This document shows, piece by piece, positions 35,071-47,000 of a stretch of DNA of 64,000 nt (positions within the stretch are counted from its first letter, which is position 1; each line of letters starts with the position of its first letter). Under the pieces are notes generated by a model. That model did no database searches, had not been told where the DNA came from, and was given only the letters and a program-made list of their open reading frames with translations. The position numbers and the translations under genes are program-made. This stretch comes from Terebella lapidaria (lineage: Eukaryota > Annelida > Polychaeta > Terebellida > Terebellidae), in NCBI GenBank assembly GCA_949152475.1, contig OX424568.1, positions 21,117,667 to 21,181,666 on the forward strand. Reading direction: 5' to 3'.

Positions 35071-38000
35071 TCATAATTCTATCTTTGGCGAATCTGAAAA
35101 GTCGAAAAAAATTCCACATGTATTATACGGCATACCATATTAGTATGTATACATGTTTCTCAACATATATTAAATCAATATTGAAAATTTTGGAAATTTT
35201 ATACCTAAAGATATTATAGAGGTCAAAGTGTGGACATGAATATGACAACACAAAATTTGGTAAAATCACAAATACTGTACAAAGACTATTTTTGGCGGCT
35301 ATTAAATTCCGCAGTTTTGAGCCCCATGTTATTTGGCGGATATTTAATTTGGCAGTTTCAAAACCACATGTATTGCTTTATATATATCTAGTTAATTTGG
35401 CAGACAATTTAGTTTGGCCAAATCCGCCAAATGAATCGTCCGCCAAAATTGGTCGTTTTACAGTAGATATCTGTCAACGATATTCAACTAAAATCTATTG
35501 TAGAAATCACACATATATCGCCTAAACTGACCTGTTTTATGATCTTGCGAGTCTGTTGATACTTTCTCTGTGCTGCTGTAAACTTTGTCCCAGATACGTT
35601 TGATCTCGTTGTCATAATCTGTCCACTCAGGGACAATTCTAGCGGCAGCCGTTAATTTCGGCTCTTTCGTTAGTGGATTGTTACACTGCGAGGAAGGAAG
35701 ATCGGTGATAATTTATGAGCATAGAAATTTGCAGGAAACGGTTACTGGTGCAATAGGGACATCTCACAAATATATGCAAGGTTTTACGTCAATAACAAGT
35801 AAACTCACTCTCATTTAAATATTCATGTTATTTAAATATTCATGTATATTATGCCACAAGTTAATGTTAATATCGGGTCAAACAAATCAGAATTCTCTAA
35901 AATAATGTGAAAATATCACAAGATCGAAACCAGTTAATACCACATGTACAATAAGAATGTAAATTTGCATTTAGAACAGTTTTTGATACTACCGATATAA
36001 AACCAGTTAACATGTACTCACAAGATCGATGGTTTTAAAGTGTACTCACAAGATCGATGGTTTTGGCACTAGAGAGAGTTTTAGGGTCACACCACGTGTC
36101 GCAGTATAACCACTCCTGAGGTAGCGACTTGATGTTGACTTGGTGAATCATGTTGTTCGGTAAATCCTGGGGGGAGGGGGGAACAAATAGACATTGATTA
36201 TAGCATCTAATAGAAACTCTGTATACTGGATAAGTATACTATATATCATGTACACGCTCAATGTATGATAAATGTACCCTGAATGTTTCATAATGCAAAA
36301 GACGAAATAGTATATCTATGTACATGTATAATGTATGTGTATAGCATGAAAAACTTTTGGGATGGTTTCACTAGCTGTTATTTCACGATTGTGTAACTTT
36401 TGAATGAGTGACATAAGTACCTGATCAAGATTTGAAAGACTATTGGGGTCTTGAGAAAGTCCCTGGTATTGGCCTCTGAGACGGTCCCCTGCGGCTATCT
36501 TACGGAATTTCTTCAGGTCCACGACATAGAGGGCACTGCAAACACAGAGCATTCACAACTTAGAGGATGTGTACAGAACTTACAGAAGATATACAAAATA
36601 TCATTAAGCACAAAAGTACAGAATAAGATGAACTCAACATATTTTGTCAATTTCGATACTTTGAGTTCAAAAAGGTAAGATGTAAGCAAGCGATATATGA
36701 TTCTCAACAATTAACTGGAAGAACGATAAGAAATCTACTCAAATTTGTAATGTTAGAAAGTGTGTTGTGCCCCTTTTTGCTTTCAATTTTCTGAGTTTTC
36801 CGTTGTTTTTCTTACCTGATATGGTACTTGCGTCCTGCCAGATGACTGGCCCAATATCCAGACTTCCAAAATCGGAAGCCATCCATTTCTTTGCGACTGT
36901 CGCAGAATGGCGTGTATCCATATGGAGCTCCTTCCAAGTCAAAATTCACTAGCTCCATCAAATCAGTTCTAACAATCTGGTGATAAAGATAAGAAACATA
37001 ATATGTTATGAATTCTGTGTACTGTGGGTATATTTGGGCCTATATGTTTTGAATCGGAACTAGGTGCTCTTCGGTCGCCGAAGATTGCACGGGTGTATCC
37101 CCTGGCTGAGTCATTTCTGTCGCAGATTTAAGCAATGAGTGCAAAACCATAGTATCCCCACAAATTGGGGAGGGGGGATTCATTCTTAGCAATAATTGCA
37201 GAAATCGTTGCCATGGCAACTCACCTGGTCAGCATCCACGAAGATGATTTTATTCAGGTTCAGGGGGAACAGAACATCGAGGAACAATATTTTATACCTG
37301 CAAGAAACAAATGAATATTCATAAACCTGTATGCATTTTTATTTTTTCCGACAAATCTCGGCTGAAAATTAATGATACTCAAGTACAGGTTTTCATTTAT
37401 CTTGCCCTATATAAATGTATGTAAACTTTTATTTCACGCTTTTATTAGTCAATCGGTCTCTATCTGAATTTCGCTGTTCATATACCGACCCCCAGATAAT
37501 TCTTTGTTTCTCGGTCTGTTGATGAAGCCAGCGTGGCCACTTGTACTGTACCAGCTCATACTGGAATCCGTACTCTTTCGCCATGTGGGGGATGAAATCC
37601 TGATTGACAGAAGGAAAAGAACTTTCAGAGAAGTTACCAGTAGTATTTAAGTCATAAGATCAAGTCATTTTTTCCGCATAACATTCCATGACTAAATGAC
37701 ATTTTTTCGGGACAAAGTTTGATACACAGAATTGACATTTATCACTTTAATAATCACATGAAATCGCAATGCATGACGTATTGACTGCTGGGAATTCAAG
37801 GCTATAATGTTCGGAATAGTGTTTCTCTACAATAAGGGAGAGTTATGTTTGAGTTGTTACCTTAAAAGTCGGTGAGAGATAATTTTTAAGGAACCAGAAT
37901 TTGACCGGATGACTGGTATGTTTCAAAACGCTCAACATCATGATCCTGTCAAGGAATAGCAAATCACTCGTTAGAATTCCACTCAAACTTCGCAAATTTT

Positions 38001-41000
38001 TTCACTTGTATGGTCGTATAAATAGCGATAAACTAAATCTTGACATTTTGTACATATATACGATAACTTTATCTGAGGCAGTACTTCAAATCACACATGT
38101 CCAGCTCATATATATATATCAGATGAAAAGATTGGTGAATTATTTTGTTGTATAATGCTTGTGTTGCTATGGGTTACCTGAGGAAGCGCTCGTATAAATG
38201 TCCCGAGGCCAGGGAGAATATGTTGATGGTGTCGTCACCGTTATTTTCTCCGCCACTTCCTCCGGTTATTGAACTGTAAAACAGTTTTATGTGATTTTAT
38301 GAATATTCATTGAACAGAAACTACAAACAGTTTGTACCTACTGTGAGCTAATATAGAGGATTGTGTAAATTTTACAATTCTATTTCTTTAAAACTAGAAC
38401 TTGATGTATTAATCGCGATACTGATGTCATATCGCATGAACAGCACAAAGTAGCGAGACTGAAAATGAACCTTACAACAGTTGGATCATCAACAGTACTG
38501 TACGATATACAATTATCAATACACAATACACATACAGAAAGAATGAAACAAGACAGATATCAAACATACACTACCCATATAACAGCATCATCATTCTAAA
38601 GAGTACAGGTGATTCAAATTCTCCTTTTCGACTTTGAAAATTTCAAGATGCCATTACGGGTGCTTGGAATGGTAACCTATTTATCAACTTATATTACCAG
38701 GATGCTTGCAATTATGGGTGGAATATTTAAATAGACAAAATACTCTAATCCAGTTCAACCTAATACCACTAATACCAAAGCTTTTCCCTGTGTGACTGTC
38801 ATAGTTTTGATGAAACACAAAATCGACAACACTCCTTCTGACAGATTGAAATATATTTTTGTGAACATCGAAAGAACAGAATGATGTAAACAGGGAATTT
38901 ACGCTAGGCAGTGACAAAGAGTGACAGAAAGTCGGATACCAAAGCTTACGGTAACAACAGAAATGCGGGGAAAAAACTCACCGAATATTTGCCCACAATT
39001 TACCAGCCAAAGTGCTGGAATTTTGCATATCGATAAAACACTGGGATACGTTTTGAGCACTCACATATAATTACAGAAATCATAACCAAAAAAAAACGTA
39101 ATCACTAATTATAGTGACTAAATTTAATCAATTGTACACACATATTATTGAAAATTTCTATAAGCTATATACACAACATGCACAAAATACACGAAAAAAT
39201 ATTCTAACTCTGAGTACTAGAATCACAAGAAAACTAATTTTTTAAAATAATGAATTGATAAGTGTCATTTACATTTGAGTTTCCCAAGCCTGAAAATTCG
39301 ACAAATACCCTGAAACTTCACAGCAGTATTATGAAGGCAGCACACCGTCCCAAACTCACTTGGATATCGAGTCCCAGAGACCTTTGGGAGCCTCCTCTTC
39401 TACCAGCAGTTCTTCTCGCTCCATCCCGGGCTGTTTGTTCACCTAACACAGGAAAAAACCCCAAATATTTTAAACTATGAGAATTCCATTTGGTCGAAAT
39501 ATGCTCCGACATATACACTTTGACTTACATGTATATAATAGTGCTGAACAAACAGTATTTATTTAACATAAATTGAAAGGCAAGGGTCATTTTCTCCAAA
39601 AAAAAGTCACTAATTTTTAGTGATAATTTCTGATCTGATAAGCATTTTGTGCTAAATATCGCCCATTCAGTCATTATAGCAATTACTGTTCAACTTTTTA
39701 CCTTAATTCGAATGATTTTGCTCTTGAAAGAATCCATGACAACGATGACATTGGGCGAGTTGGAGGGAGAATCCGTTAATTCATGACTGAAAGAAAGTAA
39801 TATCCACAAACTTAACACAGAATCTTACAGCCTAATATAACAAAGCTGATCGCATTTTGTACAATAATAATATTGATCATAGGTTAATTAACTATGGTAA
39901 CAATTTATTACAATGCAGAATATGGGAAAGGAAACAAACCTGGATATTTGGTATATATCCTTAGATCGACCAGGTCGCAATCTGAGATTCCAAACACCAG
40001 GTGTCGCTTTCAGTTGGAAATACCCCTGCGAAGAAGAGTGTATAAAGTTTCATGTGTTTCCTAATTCATAAGCATGGAGGAATCGATTTAATATGTGACC
40101 CCGAACTAACTGTCCCTATCTTATATATCTATATGGAAGTCCCAGCCAAGTATAGACAAAATGCACGAACATGTGGAAAGAACTGAGCATAACAAAAATG
40201 TCACATTTATTTCAGTCGAAACAACAATTTCCACGTACCAAGTTGGCCATGACGATGGTGTCGACAATGTCGTGTGTTGTATTTGTTCCGAGGATGAACT
40301 CCAATCCCCGAGGCGGTTGTGATGTGACAGCATCGTAACAGTGACCTTGGGGAAGAAAAACACAAAAAGATTATCATGTTGGTTGTATTCGTGAAAAGAA
40401 GCTTTTTATATATACATGTATATTTTTTTTCTCGAAAAATACACTTAGAACACTGTTGATTAACTTGAAATTTTTTTTTCAAATTATGGGCATATTTCTA
40501 TGATAATTTACCTATGATATTTAGGTAAAAATATCCTACCTTCCAACAATAAGTATTCCAGTTCATATGTCGCTTGAATTCCGGTGTCTATCTCGTTTAG
40601 GCAGATATTATCGAGATCGTAGGGCGTGCGAACACTCTCAACTAGCCAGCTCTCTGGTGGGTCCATTCCCATCGTCAAGAGCGGCCGTTCTGGCATGTTC
40701 TAATGTGTCGAGATATTTTTTGGAAATATTGAATGGGAGTTCATACATAATTTGTACATTTTTGTACCTCCATCCGAATTGGATCTATTTTAAAGTGATA
40801 CATGCAATGAGGTTCATAACTCTTCAATGTTGGACACTTTATTTTTTCTCCACAATATTTTTTTCGAAGAATGTCGATAAGATACACAAACTCCAACTGA
40901 CCACAAAGCGAGCAGTCGGCCCTGATGCCAAACTGCTATCGACACTGAAACTCAACTCTGGTTCCAAAACAAATCGGTAGAAACTGCAACATCAAACACA

Positions 41001-44000
41001 CAAAATTAATCAGGCCCACTACCAAATGTCACATATTATTTGCATGCATTCAAAGCACAAAATCTATGGATACTCCACTTATTTTCTTGTCCCATCATCA
41101 GGCCAAAATTCTTGAAATTCTTTCGAGTAGACTCAGATATGTTCAGCTAACATGTAGTTAGTTCTGACCATACAATATTAATAGGTCACCTGTTAAGGGG
41201 CATCTCAGACAGCTTCTCTCGACAGTTGAAGTAGATTTTGATGTTGACATTAGCTACCTGTTGTAAAACCTGTAAGCAAAAACAATCTATCAGATGAGAT
41301 TTAACATAAAACATAACTTGAAATTTGGAGTTGAAATTCAGGTAATATTGATAAAGATTACAAATTTCCCAAATTTTAATTGTAAATTTGCCGTTTATTG
41401 TTATTACTCACCTCTGAACTACTACATGCTCCTTTTCGATCCTTTGGATCGTTCTGGATAGAAATTCGCGTACTGAAAGCAAGGCACGATCGTCTGCCTG
41501 CATGACTCGAGCGCTCCTTTTGCCGCCAAAACCGCCGCGCATATGCTTCACTTTTCTGTCCAAAAAACGACAAAAGGAAGCCCCTAGCACACAACTGGCG
41601 GGGATGGATGGGAGGGCCTTTACTGTAGTAGTTTAGAGGTGAGTAATAACAATAAACGGCAAATTTACAATTAAAATTTGGGAAGTTTATTTTATACATC
41701 ACCAATCTAAACTACTACATGCTCCTTAGAATCAAAGGATAGGCGGTGGAGCAGTAGTGCTAGAGAGTCATGAAAACAGACGATAGTCTTGATTTCAAGC
41801 GAATCGCTAAAATGCTACATTTTCGATATATCTTTAGTAATATAATAAAGATACTCACCTAGCGGTGCGATCGCTTGCCTCCGACATGCACGAATTTCTT
41901 CTTCACCCATCGGTGGAAAACGGAACTCTACTTGAGACCGTAACATAAAGAAACTCAAACACAAACACAAAGTGTTGCTTATATACACGTGCACGTTAAA
42001 ACCAAGACTTTTCTGTCCAGCTGGTTCAAACAACAGCTTGCGCTACGACCAGCGGACCCAGTCTAAATCTGGACGACTGGTCCTGAAGTTCGGCAGCATT
42101 GGACAGATAGCGCCGCAAGAAGGTCCGATCGGGCAGATACTCCGCCAGTGGCATCCCTCGGAAAAGATTCCGATGGTCCCGCCACCAATGCATTGCTTCC
42201 CGAGCACGATCGTCCACCGATACGACGTGGTCTAGTCGATCGGTGAGGATCCGCCATTGCAACGCTAGACACCATTGAATGGGTCTGAGGAAGCACCTGC
42301 CGAACGGCACCTGTTTCTCCATCGACGCCAACAGACCGATGATGGACAGAAACTGTCGAGCTGTGATCGACGACTGCGTCAGCGCGACCTCCATCGCCGC
42401 AATCGCCTTGAGAACTCTCTTCCGCGGAGGAAGAGCTACTCCTCGCTCTAGATCGTAATCTACCCCGACATACTCGAACCTCTGTGTCGGGGACAGATGA
42501 GACTTCGCCCAATTGGGGATCCAGCCGAGGCTGGTCGCCAACCTGAGGACGAACCCGGATTGCTCTATAGCCTGAGACGGGGAGTCGGCTATGATTAACC
42601 AATCGTCGATATAATGGTGGAATTGAATTCCAACCGATCGAAACCTGGCTGCCATCGTCCTTACGATACGGGTGAACACGTAAGGGGCGGTGGCTACTCC
42701 AAAAGGGAGTACCCTGAACTGATACACCGAACCTTCGAAGGCGAACTTGAGGTATCGCCGATCGGCTGGGTGTATTGGCACATGTAAGTACGTGTCCTTG
42801 ACGTCGATACTGACTGCCCACTTCCCCTTGGACAGAGCTTTCTGGACGGAAAGCGCCGACTCCATCTTGAACCTGGGTATGATCAGGAATTTGTTGAGGT
42901 TTGACAGATCGAAAACGGGACGCCACCCGCCTGTCTTTTTCGGCACTAGGAAGATGAGAGAATAGAATCCTCTCTCGTCCTTGACCACCTCGATCGCACG
43001 TTTCTCTAGTAACTGCTGCACCTCGTGCTGCAGAAGCTGAAACTTTTCCCGATCGCCGGGCACAGGGAAGAACCACGCTTTGGGTCTGATCGGTGGTTTT
43101 CCAGCCTCCCATCTGAAGGTGAGACCGAACTTCACCCATGCCACGACTGAATTGTCTGACGACGCCAGATCGCTCCAGTTCTGGACGAACTGAGCCAGGC
43201 GTCCCCCGACTGGACCAGGTTTTGGAAGGTCGAATTCCGACAGAACTGAACCTTCCACAGAGCCTACGCTTTCCCGCAACGAGTCACTTCTTACCAGAAG
43301 CTTTCCCTTTGCCCTTGAAGCGTCCACCCCCTTTGCCTCCGCGCTTGCCATCCCCCTGGGGAGGGGGAGGCTGCGCCCCACGAAAGGGCGGCTGCGTAGA
43401 AGCGGGTGCATGTGGTGCCTGAGGTTGGGCAGGCTTCTGACCCTTGGTCTTCTTGCCTGTCCCAGACCCCGCCGACTTCCCAAGCAAAGCCTTGGCCATA
43501 GCCTCATCCCGGAGATGTTCCCGCATGACGGAAATATCCGATCGAGAGAGGTTGGCGTAGGTATAGCCTGAGAAAAGCGGCCTCCCACGTAGCTCAGCGA
43601 CGTCCGTAGCGGACACGTCAAGCAGACGGAGATCGGCATCACGCATGGTGAGATCCAATTGTGCGCCCAGGTGCGCACTGTCACGCTCAGCAGCATGGAC
43701 CACTCCGGCCAAGACGCCGAGTGCTGCATGAATGTTGGCGCGACTCCCCTCCTCCAGATCCGCCTCGTCCACAAACTCCTGAACCAAAGTGGTCAGGTGA
43801 TCTGTCAACGAGAGCTGCCCCATCAATTGATGAGACAGCGTCTGCCAGTGAGAAAGGCGAGCCTTTTTCACATAAGCTGACCAGACCGTACCCTGCTTCC
43901 GGGAAAGCAGGTGAAGGTTAGGGTCTTCGACCGGGACGGAAGTCTGATGTCCACCCTCGGACTCTACAGTCCGATAGGTGTCGATCGACTCAGGTCGAAC

Positions 44001-47000
44001 ACGGCTAGTCGGGAATGTCGACTCCGTACGAGCCACATCCTTCTTAGCCGTAACTCCCTTGTTGATCTTGTCGAAGGACTTGACCAACGCGGGAGCCACA
44101 GGGAGCCGGATCGGCCGACGAACTGGCGCCGACGCGAACCTACCGGCTCCCCGTGAGGGCCCTGGAGCATCGATCGGCAAGTCCATTCGCCTTGCAACCG
44201 ACTCCAAAGCCCACCGGAAGTTAGAACCCCCGGCCTGATCAGAAGTCTCATCCTCCGAGGAGGACGACTCCTGATCAGCTTCCACTCGACCCCCCCGATC
44301 GTTGGACCTCACAGGTCCGATCGAAGACCTCGACGACCCCAAGGGTACATCAAAGGACGGGCGAGGGAATGCCTGCTCAGCATCGCGCCCGTCCGGCGAC
44401 TTACATCCGCGTACACAGGACTTGAGTGGCCCTGAGGAACGACCCCAGCACCACCCGCCCGATCGTGCCCTGATCGAGGACCAGGAGCACGACCGCCAAG
44501 TGAAGACTCCCGATCGCACGAACGATCGAGAGCCTCACCCCCAAACAAAGGGAACTCTCCCCCCTCGAACCTCGAGACCGAGGACCCGAATGAGCCATCC
44601 AAGACGCTCCGCCGATCGAAGCCCGAAGCCTGATCGTCGCCCACCGAGAGGTCGGACGAAGCCTGAGCCACATCGAAAATCGATGTGGTCTCAGCACCAC
44701 GGCGCTTAGAGGAAGCACGCTTCCTCTTCTTGGAAGGCCCCGGGGAAGAGACGACGGACCCCTCCACCTCGATCGGCCCCGACTGAGGGACGACGAAGGT
44801 GGAGTGCGGTTCCTTGGCTGCTTTCGCCTTGGCAAGAACTGAAACCTTCTTCTTAGAAGATTTCGACTTCTTGCCAGCAGGGGGAGCAAGCTCTCCCTGC
44901 GACGAAGGGGCAGCCGAAGAACCGGCCGGGACTCCCTGTCCAAGCAGGGAAGAGAGACCCGGCAGGAGGGGACCCTGAAGGGACGATAACGACTGTGCAA
45001 AGAAAGATTGCACAGCCGCGTTGACCATGTCCTGTGTTAGCCCCAGGGGCTGGCTAACACCGGACGCAATCTGTGCCGTCACAGGCGGAGTCTCCACCTC
45101 CATGGGCGACTGGCGGACTTGCGGAGCCGAAGCTTCCGCAAGCCTCAAAGCATCCCGACGAGCCAACGAGGCTTCGGAATACTTTGCAGTCGCCTGCACG
45201 AAGGAAGAGGGACGCCAGAAACGACACAGATCACACCTCAAATCCTCCATAGATACCGGGCCATGGTCTAAACAGTCGAAACACAAACTGTGTTTCTCCC
45301 CTCCTCGGAGGGTATTGACCAGACACTTCGGGTATGGACGTTCGTCCATGGCACCGGTACCAAGGGAGGATTGTGAAGTCATGATCACACAAGGGAACTA
45401 ACCACACACAGTAACAGGGCGGGCAAAATACGCAAACCTGAGACCGCGCTGAAAAAGAACCCTAAGAGGACTACGAATATATAAACTACATTATACGTAT
45501 ACACAATATATACAGTAGAAAATTAACGTAGAACTATTGATAGATGTAAACAACAAGTACACTATCAAGTACGACGGATGGACGATAATAGGGTGAACTG
45601 GCTATACCAATCGCTGACGATCTAGCAAGTAACAAACTATCGACCAATACTTATCCAAATAGACACAAAACGATGTCTATGAACGTGGCAGGTGAAATTC
45701 CGTAAGAATATATCGCAAAAGTCTAGTTTGCAGACTAAATTCTACGAATTCACCGGGAACCAAAATCCAAAGCTGCCAAGCAAAAATGGCGGTGGACAGA
45801 AAAGTGAAGCTTCTGCGCAGCTGCGCGCGCATATGCGCGGCGGTTTTGGCGGCAAAAGGAGCGCTCGAGTCATGCAGGCAGACGATCGTGCCTTGCTTTC
45901 AGTACGCGAATTTCTATCCAGAACGATCCAAAGGATCGAAAAGGAGCATGTAGTAGTTTAGATTGGTGATGTATAAAATAAACTGATTACTCGATCCAAT
46001 CCATGGTACTGCTGAGTCCTATAAGACTTTTGACATCAAACAGAAATTTGTTTTTATTCAGTACCGACCTTTATAATAAACACCCAAGGTGTTTATCATA
46101 AAAGCCGTATTATCACTGCATCTTTTACTCACCATGAGTACTGGTGTATATTTCTGTGCGGCCCGGGTGGTCGGATCCATGATGGCGACCACCTGGTAGG
46201 CCGGTTCACCTTCCTCACTAGGGGGCAGTGTGAGTGAGCTGTGTTTGCCGATGACTCCCGCGACTTCCTTGCGAGATTCCCGCTGGGTGATGGATGTGAG
46301 TAGAGCTGCAGCACGCATCGTGAGGTCACTAGCACTGTAACGATCACAAGAAAGTGAATAATTTGCATCACCTGTTACTAGTTCTGCATTTTTGATTGTA
46401 TGTAGCTATGGCAGCCAATTGATTTAAGGGTATTGCAATCATATAAATTTGTGTAATGATGGACATTGTTGCCAAGAAACTATTGAAATTCATGGTAGCC
46501 ATGGCAACAAATCAACCCCTGACAGTACAATTACAGATACCAGCTACATATACAAGTATGACAAATGAATTTATTGATATTGAAAACATAATGCTATAAA
46601 TTTCCAGAGTTTTGATTACCTTTGTGAGTCCAGTTTGAGATTCTTGATTTTGTTGTACACTTTGGAGCCAGACACACGAGCCGTGTATTTATCTAACAAA
46701 TCGAAGTCTTCTTGGACAAAAACTTCACCTTCATCCAGAGGCCCCACAACCTGTACATTGCATTCGATATAAGTAATTTTTTTCTCAAAATTCTGATTGC
46801 ATTGAAAGTAGCTGATAAGGATATAGTTAGTGGAAAATATTTTGCATTTATAAAATAGATTGATGAAAATCGTACAAAGTGACATTCAAATTAAATCCAC
46901 ATACTTTTCCGTTTGTGATGACCCCCCTTTGTCCAGGTTTGAAGCCTGCGACTGTCTGTGCAAAGTTCCTGTGTACTTCCAGGAACTGTGCTGTCATCTT

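Larger units (their letters stand above)
35071..38273 (-). other. UGGT: UGGT GT24 catalytic domain exons and ER-retention tail
   Basis: Nine exons encode [52 protein letters not shown] and the metal/UDP-binding FVDADQ. They continue with [31 protein letters not shown] and [10 protein letters not shown]. The domain is nearly superimposable on vertebrate UGGT1, indicating strong constraint. The last exon is only 23 bases and gives DSPKIEL then TGA. KIEL is a plausible KDEL-receptor signal in place of the REEL/HDEL of human paralogues. Confidence 0.93.
41366..45984 (-). mobile_element. DIRS-like retroelement lacking tyrosine recombinase
   Basis: Read on the minus strand the order is: inverted terminal repeat (45984-45829), gag-like frames (45388-43284), reverse transcriptase (43351-42026), internal complementary region (41726-41625), second inverted terminal repeat (41546-41366). 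The internal region is the complement of one outer end joined to the complement of the other, which is the defining DIRS layout used to close a circular intermediate. Only ~300 bp separate the RT frame from that region, too little for RNase H, methyltransferase and tyrosine recombinase. The copy is therefore internally deleted and presumably non-autonomous. It occupies ~95% of a UGGT intron in the sense orientation. Confidence 0.82.

Noticed and set aside
42063..43139. 358-codon minus-strand open frame overlapping the reverse transcriptase
   Set aside because: It is a shadow of the RT frame in GC-rich DNA. The RT frame carries all catalytic motifs and this one carries none.
44401..45000. 199-codon Arg-rich minus-strand frame
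   Set aside because: It is a second-frame shadow of the gag-like coding region, caused by GC-rich codon composition.
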